This document shows positions 52,910 to 64,000 of a stretch of DNA of 64,000 nucleotides, piece after piece. Under the pieces are notes generated by a model that had not been told where the DNA came from, made no database searches, and saw only the letters and a list, made by a program, of their open reading frames with translations. The translations under genes and the position numbers were made by a program. Within the stretch, counting starts at the first letter, position 1. Each line of letters opens with the position of its first letter. Source of the DNA: Solimonas thermocellulolyticum (GTDB lineage: Bacteria > Pseudomonadota > Gammaproteobacteria > Nevskiales > Nevskiaceae); NCBI RefSeq assembly GCF_040327995.1, contig NZ_JBEPIJ010000010.1, positions 62,001 to 126,000 of the forward strand, given 5' to 3'.

Positions 52910-54237
52910 CACGCGGCACCGTTCTTGCGCTGGCGCAGCGCGGCAAGGCGCTCGGCAATCCGTGCCTCGACGCCGCGTGCGCTCGGTTCGTAAAGGCGGA
53001 CCTCGCCCAGCCGCTCGGGCAGGTAGCGCTGGCCCACGGCCTGGGCGTCCGGCTCGTCGTGATCGTAGCGATAGCCGGCGCCGTAGCCGAGATCTTTCAT
53101 CAGCTTGGTCGGCGCGTTGCGCAAATGCATCGGCACCTCCAGCGTGCCGGTCTGCTCGACCAGCGTTCGCGCCGCGTTGTAGCCAGCATAGACCGCATTG
53201 CTCTTCGGCGCGCAGGCGAGATAGACCACGGCCTGCGCGATCGCGAGCTCACCTTCGGGACTGCCCAAGCGCTCGTAGCTCTGCCACGCGGCAAGGCACA
53301 GCTCCTGCGCGCGCGGATCGGCGAGGCCAATGTCCTCGACGGCCATGCGCAGCAGGCGGCGCGCGAGGTAGTGCGGATCGCAGCCGCCGTCGATCATGCG
53401 TGCATACCAGTACAGCGCGGCATCCGGATCGCTGCCGCGCACTGACTTGTGCAGTGCCGAGATCTGGTCGTAGAAGTGCTCGCCCTGCTTGTCGAAGCGA
53501 CGCAGACCCTTGCCAATCAGCCGCTCCAGCGCCTGCGCGTCGTGCGCATCGGGTTGCGCGCGCACCAGTTCCGCGGCGGTTTCGAGCAGAACAAGGCCGC
53601 GTCGCGCGTCACCATCCGCCGCCTCGGCGATGCGTTCGATCCAGCCCGCCGGCAAGGCGACGGCGACACCGCGCTCGGCATCGGCGCAGGCGCGTTGCAG
53701 TAGCGCGATCACGTCCTGCTGCTGCAGTGCCCGCAGCACGAACACGCGCAGCCGCGACAGCAACGCGCCGTTGAGTTCGAACGACGGGTTCTCGGTGGTC
53801 GCGCCGATCAGAGTCAGCGTGCCGTCCTCGACGAAGGGCAGCAGGGCATCCTGCTGCGCCTTGTTGAAGCGGTGGATCTCGTCGATGAACAGTACCGTGC
53901 GCTGCGGCATGACGCCCGTCGCGGCCGCCTGCGCCCGCGCCACCGCCTCGCGGATGTCCTTGACTCCGGCGAGCACCGCCGACAGCGTCAGAAACTGCGC
54001 CTCGGTGTGACCGGCGATCAGCCGCGCCAGCGTGGTCTTGCCGACCCCCGGCGGACCCCAGAACACCATCGACGGCACGTTGCCGGCTTCGAGCAGGGTG
54101 CGCAGCGGCGCGCCGGCGCCGAGCAGATGTGTCTGGCCGACCACCTCGTCGAGCGTGCGCGGGCGCATGCGCTCGGCCAGCGGTTGGGCTGACGACGAGG
54201 TTCGTGCGGCGGGACGGGCTTGGGCTTGTGGGGACAT
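52909..54237 (-). CDS. rarA: Replication-associated recombination protein A (RarA/MgsA)
   Basis: Clamp-loader-like AAA+ ATPase acting at stalled replication forks, 442 residues. Walker A GPPGVGKTTLARLIAG, Walker B VLFIDEIHRFNKAQQDALLP, sensor GATTENPSFELN, and the C-terminal tetramerisation segment KSVRGSDPDAALYWYARMI. The ATG at 54,237 is preferred over a GTG one codon earlier. It lies 51 nt after lolA in the conserved ftsK-lolA-rarA order. Confidence 0.96.
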   Translation of the reverse strand: MSPQAQARPAARTSSSAQPLAERMRPRTLDEVVGQTHLLGAGAPLRTLLEAGNVPSMVFWGPPGVGKTTLARLIAGHTEAQFLTLSAVLAGVKDIREAVARAQAAATGVMPQRTVLFIDEIHRFNKAQQDALLPFVEDGTLTLIGATTENPSFELNGALLSRLRVFVLRALQQQDVIALLQRACADAERGVAVALPAGWIERIAEAADGDARRGLVLLETAAELVRAQPDAHDAQALERLIGKGLRRFDKQGEHFYDQISALHKSVRGSDPDAALYWYARMIDGGCDPHYLARRLLRMAVEDIGLADPRAQELCLAAWQSYERLGSPEGELAIAQAVVYLACAPKSNAVYAGYNAARTLVEQTGTLEVPMHLRNAPTKLMKDLGYGAGYRYDHDEPDAQAVGQRYLPERLGEVRLYEPSARGVEARIAERLAALRQRKNGAA

Positions 54238-54288
54238 CACGCTCGCGGCGTTGGCGGCCTTGAGCGCCGATCCTAGCAGGCGCTCCGA

Positions 54289-54903
54289 TCAGCTGGCTGG
54301 ATCGAGATTCACGACCTCGACGCCGGCCGGCGGCTCGAAGCGGAACTCGGCATCATCGATCTTCGGATTGCGCCGGGCATCGCGGAAGCGGATCTCGCTG
54401 ACGCCGCCGAGCGGATCGTGCAGGCGCATGCGCCGCGGCGCGCCCGAAGGCTCCAGCCACAGTTCGATCTCACGGAAATCGGCGTCCTCGGCCTTGGGCC
54501 GCAGACGCAGACCACCGTCACCGATCGGCTCGACCTCGAAGCGCTCGGTCAGGTTCGCGCCTTCGGCGAGCAGCGCCACCGGCGTATCGCGCAGGATGTC
54601 GCCGGCCGCACGCACCGTGACCTGTGCGAGGTCAGGCTCGTAGTTCCAGATCCGCTGCCCGTCACAGACCACGCGCTGTGCATAGGGCCGCTCGTAGCGC
54701 CAGTCGAAGCGTCCGGGGCGCGCGAGCGCGAAGCGCCCGCTGCGGCGCGCAATCTCCACGCCGTCTTCGCCATACTGGACCTGCTCGAACTGCGCGGTGA
54801 ACGTGCGCACTTCGCCGATGAAGCGCTGCAAAGCATCCGACGCAGCGGCCGGCTGCACGGCAGCGACGAACAGCGTCAAGGCAAGAGCGAGAATGCGGGG
54901 CAT
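54289..54903 (-). CDS. lolA: Outer-membrane lipoprotein carrier protein LolA
   Basis: Periplasmic chaperone that carries lipoproteins from LolCDE to LolB, 204 residues from the ATG at 54,903. Signal peptide MPRILALALTLFVAAVQPAAA. The mature chain shows FTAQFEQVQYGEDG, RSGRFALARPGRFDWRYERPYAQ and IWNYEPDLAQVTVR, the lipid-binding barrel strands typical of LolA. An upstream ATG at 54,927 would add eight residues before the signal peptide. Located between ftsK and rarA, as in other gammaproteobacteria. Confidence 0.94.
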   Translation of the reverse strand: MPRILALALTLFVAAVQPAAASDALQRFIGEVRTFTAQFEQVQYGEDGVEIARRSGRFALARPGRFDWRYERPYAQRVVCDGQRIWNYEPDLAQVTVRAAGDILRDTPVALLAEGANLTERFEVEPIGDGGLRLRPKAEDADFREIELWLEPSGAPRRMRLHDPLGGVSEIRFRDARRNPKIDDAEFRFEPPAGVEVVNLDPAS

Positions 54904-54971
54904 GGCGGCGAAGAGTGGTAGACGCATCGAATTCTGCCGACAGCGGCTTGCCGGCCCATGAACCGCGCACT

Positions 54972-57341
<2,370 letters not shown>

Positions 57342-57495
57342 GCCGTATGGTGCGATCGAGTGGCCGGCAGTATAACGGAGCCGCAGCGGCGACCACGGCC
57401 CAAGCGACCGCTCGCCGGGGCTTGAATACCGCAGGAGAATCTTCATATTGATTCGCGGTCAAACTCACTGAAACAGTGTCCGCACGAGCTGAGCC

Positions 57496-57831
57496 ATGAC
57501 GACGCTGACCCGCCACTTCGTCCTTACACCGGAAGGCACGATCCGCGAATTCAGTGCCGAGCAGGCCGCCGCCATCGCCGTTGGCGCGGGCCGCGTGCCG
57601 GAATTCGCCGGTCACGACCTGCGTTACCTGCAACTGACGCTCGAAGACGCGCCCGACACCAGCGAGCTGCGGGTGCAGACCGCCGGTGCGCGCATCCATT
57701 TCGACAGTGATGGCCGCCTGACGCAGGCCGGACCGCCCACCGACGCCCAGCCGATCACCCGTTTCGAGCACGACGCCGTGGTGCAATGGGCCCTGCGTGA
57801 CCTGCCCTCGGTGGCGCCGACCTTCCACTGA
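57496..57831 (+). CDS. Uncharacterised protein, 111 residues
   Basis: A small soluble protein (MTTLTRHFVLTPEGTIREF) without signal peptide, membrane helix or motif that I recognise. It looks genuinely coding: ordinary amino-acid composition, acidic, with alternating strand-like stretches (LRYLQLTLED, ELRVQTAGARIHFDSDGRL). It lies divergently from ftsK and 81 nt before aat. Similar small genes of unknown function occur beside aat in some gammaproteobacteria, but I cannot name a family. Function unknown. Confidence 0.7.
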   Translation: MTTLTRHFVLTPEGTIREFSAEQAAAIAVGAGRVPEFAGHDLRYLQLTLEDAPDTSELRVQTAGARIHFDSDGRLTQAGPPTDAQPITRFEHDAVVQWALRDLPSVAPTFH

Positions 57832-57912
57832 GAAATCGGCCCGCGGGCGCGGGACGACGAAGGCCCTGCCCTCTGGCGTATTCTTTCGTAACCCGCGTCG
57901 ACCAGGCTGGCC

Positions 57913-58656
57913 ATGGAGAGTCCCGTCCGCCTGCACTGGCTGGACCCGCGCCACCCGGACCAGCCGTTCCCCCCCGTGCATCTGGCGATGCGCGAGCCCA
58001 ACGGCTTGCTCGCGATCGGCGGGGATCTGTCGCTGACGCGGCTGCTGCGCGCCTACGCGCAAGGCATCTTCCCCTGGTACAACCCGGACGAGCCGATACT
58101 CTGGTGGTGCCCTGATCCACGCGCCGTGCTGGAACCGGCACGGTTCCACGTCTCGCGCTCGCTGCACCGCGTGCTGCGCAAAGCAGCCTATGCGGTCACC
58201 CTCGACCGCGCCTTCGATGCGGTGCTCGAGGGTTGTGCGGGCGTGCGCCGGGGTCACCCCGGCACCTGGCTCGGCGCCGACATGCGCCGCGCCTACCGGC
58301 AACTGCACGCGCACGGCCACGCCCACAGCGTCGAGGTCTGGCGCGACGGAACCCTCATCGGCGGACTCTATGGCGTCGTCAGCGGCCGTGTGTTCTTCGG
58401 CGAATCGATGTTCTCGGCAGCCCCCGACGGCTCCAAGATCGCACTGGCGTGGCTTTGCCGGCAGTTGCAGCAGTGGGATTTTCCCCTGATCGACTGCCAA
58501 GTGCGTTCGGCGCATCTCGACAGCCTCGGCGCCTGCGAGATCTCGCGTGAGCGCTTCCTGCACACACTCGCACTCTCGCACGCTCGGCCCCATCCCCCCG
58601 GCCCCTGGCGCTTTTCGATCGAGGTGCCTTGCGCGGTCCAGCACCTGCCGCCATGA
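57913..58656 (+). CDS. aat: Leucyl/phenylalanyl-tRNA-protein transferase
   Basis: N-degron enzyme that adds Leu or Phe to proteins with N-terminal Lys or Arg, 247 residues. Family signatures: PNGLLAIGGDLSLTRLLRAYAQGIFPW, ILWWCPDPRAVL, VEVWRDGTLIGGLYGVVSGRVFFGESMFS (quoted in part) and LPLIDCQ-like DFPLIDCQVRSAHLDSLGA. The stop overlaps the bpt start (ATGA). Product proteins are handed to ClpS-ClpA, encoded 4 kb downstream. Confidence 0.97.
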   Translation: MESPVRLHWLDPRHPDQPFPPVHLAMREPNGLLAIGGDLSLTRLLRAYAQGIFPWYNPDEPILWWCPDPRAVLEPARFHVSRSLHRVLRKAAYAVTLDRAFDAVLEGCAGVRRGHPGTWLGADMRRAYRQLHAHGHAHSVEVWRDGTLIGGLYGVVSGRVFFGESMFSAAPDGSKIALAWLCRQLQQWDFPLIDCQVRSAHLDSLGACEISRERFLHTLALSHARPHPPGPWRFSIEVPCAVQHLPP

Positions 58657-59387
58657 ACGACTCGCAGCCGATACGCCTGTACCTCAGCGCCGAACACGCC
58701 TGTGGCTATCTGTCGGGCTTGGCTGCCCGCAGCGCCTTCGTCGATCCGGAATGGACGCTCAACGCCCCCCGCTACCAGCGTCTGCTGGAAATGGGTTTCC
58801 GTCGCAGCGGTGGCCACGTCTACCGGCCACACTGCCGTGACTGCTTGCGCTGCGTGCCGGTACGGATACCGGTGGCCGACTTCCGGCCATCGCGCTCCCA
58901 GCGCCGCTGCCTGCAGGACAACGGTGACCTACGCCTGAGCCTGGACACGGAACTGCGCGACGAACACTTCGCGCTGTATCGCCGTTACCTGCTCGGCCGC
59001 CATGCCGACGGCGGCATGGACCCGCACGACCGCCTCGCCTTCCATAACTTTCTGGAATGTCCGTGGATGCCGGTACGTTTCTGGAGCTTTCGGGAGCACA
59101 ACCGCCTGCTCTGCGTCGCCGTCGTCGATCATCTGCCCTTGGCGCTGTCGGCGGTCTATACCTTCTTCGACCCGCAGGCCGCTGCCCGCGGACTGGGCAC
59201 GCTAGCGATCCTCAAGCAAATCGAGTACGCGCGCGAACGCGGCCTGTCGCACGTCTATCTCGGCTACTGGGTCAGCGAGAGCCGCAAAATGGCCTACAAA
59301 TCGCGCTTCCGTCCGCTGGAGACGCTCACCGCACAAGGCTGGTTGCCACAACACCCGCAGCCTGCGCCGGGCGGCGATCCCGGTTGA
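58653..59387 (+). CDS. bpt: Aspartate/glutamate leucyltransferase Bpt
   Basis: R-transferase-like enzyme that adds Leu to N-terminal Asp or Glu, extending the N-end rule; 244 residues. Signature CGYLSGLAARSAFVDP, four conserved Cys with YRPHCRDCLRCVPVRIPV, and the C-terminal catalytic segment SAVYTFFDP, GLGTLAILKQIEYAR and YLGYWVSESRKMAYKSRFRPLE. Formerly annotated as arginyltransferase (ate). It starts within the last codons of aat, so the two are translationally coupled. infA follows after 53 nt. Confidence 0.95.
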   Translation: MNDSQPIRLYLSAEHACGYLSGLAARSAFVDPEWTLNAPRYQRLLEMGFRRSGGHVYRPHCRDCLRCVPVRIPVADFRPSRSQRRCLQDNGDLRLSLDTELRDEHFALYRRYLLGRHADGGMDPHDRLAFHNFLECPWMPVRFWSFREHNRLLCVAVVDHLPLALSAVYTFFDPQAAARGLGTLAILKQIEYARERGLSHVYLGYWVSESRKMAYKSRFRPLETLTAQGWLPQHPQPAPGGDPG

Positions 59388-59440
59388 AACATTCGGGGCC
59401 GGCTCCAATAATGCACGCCTCATTATCGTCGGCGAGGCGT

Positions 59441-59659
59441 ATGGCCAAGGAAGATCACATCGAAATGAACGGTGTCGTGGTGGAGACACTGCCCAACACG
59501 ACGTTCCGCGTGAAGCTCGAAAACGGGCACGTGGTCATCGCCCACATCTCCGGCCGCATGCGCAAGCATTACATCCGTATCCTCACCGGCGACAAAGTCA
59601 CCGTTCAGCTCACGCCTTACGACCTGACCAAGGGTCGGATTACCTTCAGAGACAAATAA
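59441..59659 (+). CDS. infA: Translation initiation factor IF-1
   Basis: S1/OB-fold initiation factor that occupies the A site of the 30S subunit, 72 residues, normal length. It has MAKEDHIEMNGVVVETLPNT, GHVVIAHISGRMRKHYIRIL and the end LTKGRITFRDK. The ATG at 59,441 is fixed by the family. Its last 12 bases including the stop codon are repeated directly downstream (59,661-59,672). The aat-bpt-infA-clpA order is conserved. Confidence 0.98.
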   Translation: MAKEDHIEMNGVVVETLPNTTFRVKLENGHVVIAHISGRMRKHYIRILTGDKVTVQLTPYDLTKGRITFRDK

Positions 59660-59672
59660 CAGAGACAAATAA
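59648..59672 (+). repeat. 12-bp direct repeat over the infA stop codon
   Basis: AGAGACAAATAA occurs at 59,648-59,659 (the last codons and stop of infA) and again at 59,661-59,672. It is a small tandem duplication that leaves the protein intact. Confidence 0.9.
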
Positions 59673-59680
59673 GCGACAGA

Positions 59681-59703
59681 ACCGAGCGGCTGCGCCGCTC
59701 GGT
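59681..59703 (+). terminator. Hairpin terminator after infA
   Basis: Perfect 10-bp stem ACCGAGCGGC/GCCGCTCGGT with loop TGC, 21 nt after the infA stop. The following bases are GATGTTTCC, only a weak T-tract. The same stem could end the converging clpA transcript. Confidence 0.65.
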
Positions 59704-59707
59704 GATG

Positions 59708-59779
59708 TTTCCAGTTTCCAGAACTGACTGCCCTGCTGCTACCCTTACTGGAAACGTGAAACTACGGACCGGAAACTGC
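59708..59779. repeat. Interrupted TTTCCAG/CTGGAAA inverted repeats
   Basis: The gap between infA and clpA contains TTTCCAGTTTCCAG (59,708-59,721), then ACTGGAAACGTGAAAC and GGAAACTG, so several copies of the same heptamer face each other. A CCAGTTTCCAG copy also occurs between phoU and pstB (3,338-3,348). This resembles a decayed short intergenic repeat family; it is not a known element that I can name. Confidence 0.4.
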
Positions 59780-59781
59780 CT

Positions 59782-62061
<2,280 letters not shown>

Positions 62062-62104
62062 GGTCTGCTCCGATTTACTCGTTCGAGGCTCTTGCGGCAC
62101 CCGG

Positions 62105-62437
62105 TCAAGCCTTCTCCATCACCGTCAGTAGCGGATGCTGATGCTGCCGCGCATAGCCGTTGACCTGCGCCGTCTTGGTCTCCGCGATTTCGGCGGGAAA
62201 CAAGCCGGCGACACCGCGGCCCTGGGTGTGAATGGTGAGCATGATCTGCACCGCCCGCTCACGCGAGTGATGGAAAAACTGCTGCAAAACCTGGACCACG
62301 AACTCCATCGGCGTGTAATCGTCGTTGAGCATCACCACCTTGTACATCGGCGGCTGCTGCAGGCGCGGTTTGGCCTCCTCGACCGCGACGCCCGATGCAG
62401 AATCTCCGATGCCTTGTCGCTTGATCTCCTTGCTCAT
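62105..62437 (-). CDS. clpS: ATP-dependent Clp protease adaptor ClpS
   Basis: N-degron recognition adaptor for ClpA, 110 residues. The core shows YKVVMLNDDYTPMEFVVQVLQQFF, with the Asn-Asp-Asp and Met residues that form the hydrophobic N-terminal-residue pocket, and HSRERAVQIMLTIHTQGRG with the conserved His. The flexible N-terminal 30 residues are normal for ClpS. The start at ATG 62,437 is preferred; the frame continues upstream without similarity. It is upstream of clpA in the same direction. Confidence 0.95.
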   Translation of the reverse strand: MSKEIKRQGIGDSASGVAVEEAKPRLQQPPMYKVVMLNDDYTPMEFVVQVLQQFFHHSRERAVQIMLTIHTQGRGVAGLFPAEIAETKTAQVNGYARQHQHPLLTVMEKA

Positions 62438-62651
62438 GGGCGTGTACCCCGTGACCGGCGGCATCCGGCATCGCCGAACGACGCGCGATACTCCAATCGA
62501 CCACTTCGACCACTGGTTTCGACCATGATTCCAGTGTAACGCCGCCGTGGCACGACTTGGAGCCCGACCGACCGAGTGCGCCCACGCCGGCACGAACGGC
62601 CGCCGTAGGCCAGAACGGCGCGCGCCGGCCCAGGCGGGTTATGATCAGCGG

Positions 62652-63548
62652 ATGACCGAGTCCTTGAGCCTTCAGCGCGTCGCCCGACTGTACGAGCGCC
62701 ACGGGCGCGGCTTGCCGCCGCTGGCCAATCTGGTGCTGGCCGTCGTCGTCGCCTGGCTGCTGGCAAAGCTGGTCTGGGCGCTGATGCCGGTACCGGAGGC
62801 CGGGCGCTGGCAGCCGGTGCCGCCCCCCCCGGCGGCGGCGCGTGCCACCGGCCCCGCTGCACCGGCCATCGACAAGCTGCTCGCCGCCAAGCTGTTCGGG
62901 GAGTACCAGGCCGAGGCCGTCGCCGAAGGCAATATCGAGGACGCGCCTGACACCCGGCTGTCGCTGAACCTGCTCGGCATCCTCGCCGGCGAGGACCGCC
63001 AGTCGCGCGCCCTGATCGGCACCAGCAATGGCGAGGAGAAGCCCTACGCGATCGGCGACGCCGTCATCGCCGGCGTCAAGCTGCAGTCGATCTTCCCCGA
63101 TCGCGTGATCCTGTCGCGCAACGGCAAGCTGGAGACGCTGCGTCTGAACAAGGATGCGCCGATGTCGGCGCAAGCGGCTGCCGCGCGCACTGCGGCCGCG
63201 GCGGCCTCGTCGCCGCAGACTGATGCGGCCACCGCGCAGATGCTCTCGCAGATCCGTGAGCAGATCCTTGCCGATCCGACCAAAGCGTCGAACTATCTGC
63301 GCGTGCAGCCGGCAACCGTCGGCGGCGTGCAGCGCGGGTACAGGATCTACCCAGGCCGCGAACGCGAGGCGTTCCAGCAGCTCGGCCTGCGTCCGGGCGA
63401 TCTGGTCACCGCGGTCAACGGCGTACCATTGGACGACAATCAGAAGGCGCTGCAACTGCTGGGCCAGCTCAGCCAGGCCAACGCCATCTCCCTGACGATC
63501 GAGCGTGGCGGACAGGTGCAGAACCTGACCGTGACGCTCGGCCCATGA
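62652..63548 (+). CDS. gspC: Type II secretion system protein GspC
   Basis: Inner-membrane clamp of the type II secretion system, 298 residues. A membrane anchor lies at about residues 25-45 (LANLVLAVVVAWLLAKLVW). The homology region (about 70-150) includes LLAAKLFGEYQ and LSLNLLGILAG...RALIG, which contacts GspD. A Ala-rich linker precedes a C-terminal PDZ domain (about 210-298; GYRIYPGREREAFQQLGL, RPGDLVTAVNGVPLDD). The ATG at 62,652 follows a weak site. Position immediately before gspD supports the call. Confidence 0.93.
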   Translation: MTESLSLQRVARLYERHGRGLPPLANLVLAVVVAWLLAKLVWALMPVPEAGRWQPVPPPPAAARATGPAAPAIDKLLAAKLFGEYQAEAVAEGNIEDAPDTRLSLNLLGILAGEDRQSRALIGTSNGEEKPYAIGDAVIAGVKLQSIFPDRVILSRNGKLETLRLNKDAPMSAQAAAARTAAAAASSPQTDAATAQMLSQIREQILADPTKASNYLRVQPATVGGVQRGYRIYPGREREAFQQLGLRPGDLVTAVNGVPLDDNQKALQLLGQLSQANAISLTIERGGQVQNLTVTLGP

Positions 63549-63606
63549 TCCGGCCCTTGATGCTCGATCCCGCTGCCCACCCGGCCGAATCCGCGCACCC
63601 CTCCCG

Positions 63607-64000
63607 ATGAACTTCCGCAAGCTCACCGCCTCGACGGCCATCGCCCTGTTGCTGCTGGCCACCTCGTCGGCACGCGCCGAGATCACGCTCAATCTCAAGG
63701 ACGCCGACATCAGCACACTGATCGCGACCGTGAGCGAGGTCACCGGCAAGAACTTCATCGTGGATGCGCGCGTCAAGGGCAAGGTGACCGTCATCAGCGC
63801 CGCGCCGATGAGTGCCGACGGCCTGTACGAGACCTTCCTCGCGGTACTCTCGGTCAACGGCTTCGCCGCGATTCCGGCGGGAGACATGATCAAGATCATC
63901 CCGGAGGCCACGGCCAAGCAGGAGGGTAGCGGCATCTACGGCGTCCGCAGCGGTTTGCCGATCGACGAAGTGGTCACGCACGTCTACCAGCTGCAGAACA
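63607..64000 (+). CDS. gspD: Type II secretion system secretin GspD, N-terminal part (cut by window edge)
   Basis: Outer-membrane secretin of the type II system; 131 codons are present before the right edge. Signal peptide MNFRKLTASTAIALLLLATS (to SARA), then the N0 domain (ITLNLKDADISTLIATVSEV, NFIVDARVKGKVTVISAAPM, FLAVLSVNGFAAIPAGDMI) and the start of N1 (LPIDEVVTHVYQLQN). The secretin barrel is outside the window. It starts 58 nt after gspC. Confidence 0.94.
   Translation, partial: MNFRKLTASTAIALLLLATSSARAEITLNLKDADISTLIATVSEVTGKNFIVDARVKGKVTVISAAPMSADGLYETFLAVLSVNGFAAIPAGDMIKIIPEATAKQEGSGIYGVRSGLPIDEVVTHVYQLQN

Overview
The window is GC-rich chromosomal DNA from a Gram-negative bacterium, most likely a gammaproteobacterium near Nevskiales or Xanthomonadales. 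The placement rests on three gene orders typical of that class: suhB-trmJ-cysE-(Fe-S genes)-ndk-rlmN-pilW-rodZ-ispG-hisS-yfgM-bamB-der, rpsP-rimM-trmD-rplS, and ftsK-lolA-rarA-crcB-serS beside aat-bpt-infA-clpA-clpS. Lol, Bam, type II secretion and TonB genes show a diderm envelope. I see no phage, insertion sequence, CRISPR array, rRNA or tRNA. Both edges cut a gene: mrcB at the left and gspD at the right.

Layout. 1-741: start of PBP1b (mrcB). 842-12,922: a phosphate-starvation block on the minus strand, pstS-oprP-like porin-pstC-pstA-pstB-phoU, followed by a choice-of-anchor I lipoprotein and preceded by phoB-phoR. 13,049-14,622: trxB and a glutathione-transferase-like gene. 14,623-24,829: a TonB block, with an energy-transducing operon (DUF3450, TtpC-like, ExbB, ExbD, TonB, TPR) and a receptor-lipoprotein pair. 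24,901-31,606: NlpC/P60 lipoprotein, htpG, the rplS-trmD-rimM-rpsP operon and an SLC13-type permease. 31,610-40,609: der to ndk. 40,733-47,837: a DUF1329 protein, an unusual Fe-S gene set, cysE, trmJ and suhB. 47,848-51,214: the dTDP-L-rhamnose operon rfbBADC (order B, A, C, D). 51,211-57,341: serS-crcB-rarA-lolA-ftsK. 57,496-62,437: a small unknown gene, aat, bpt, infA, clpA and clpS. 62,652-64,000: gspC and the start of gspD.

The main observation is that the phosphate and TonB blocks look like one PhoB regulon. Five minus-strand promoters (pstS, phoB, the choice-of-anchor I gene, the TonB-dependent receptor and the DUF3450-TonB operon) share one architecture: three GTCAT/GTCAC-like half-sites at exact 11-bp steps, then exactly 10 bp from the best pair to a TANNNT -10 hexamer. 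This suggests that phosphate starvation switches on a complete TonB-dependent uptake machine (receptor, candidate surface lipoprotein, dedicated motor and transducer) along with the classical Pst route. The substrate cannot be read from sequence; a phosphorus-containing compound is the natural guess. Second in interest is the Fe-S locus: the conserved cysE-to-ndk slot carries two cysteine desulfurases, a diverged IscU-like scaffold, an A-type carrier and a DUF1329 gene, but no iscR, hscB, hscA or fdx.
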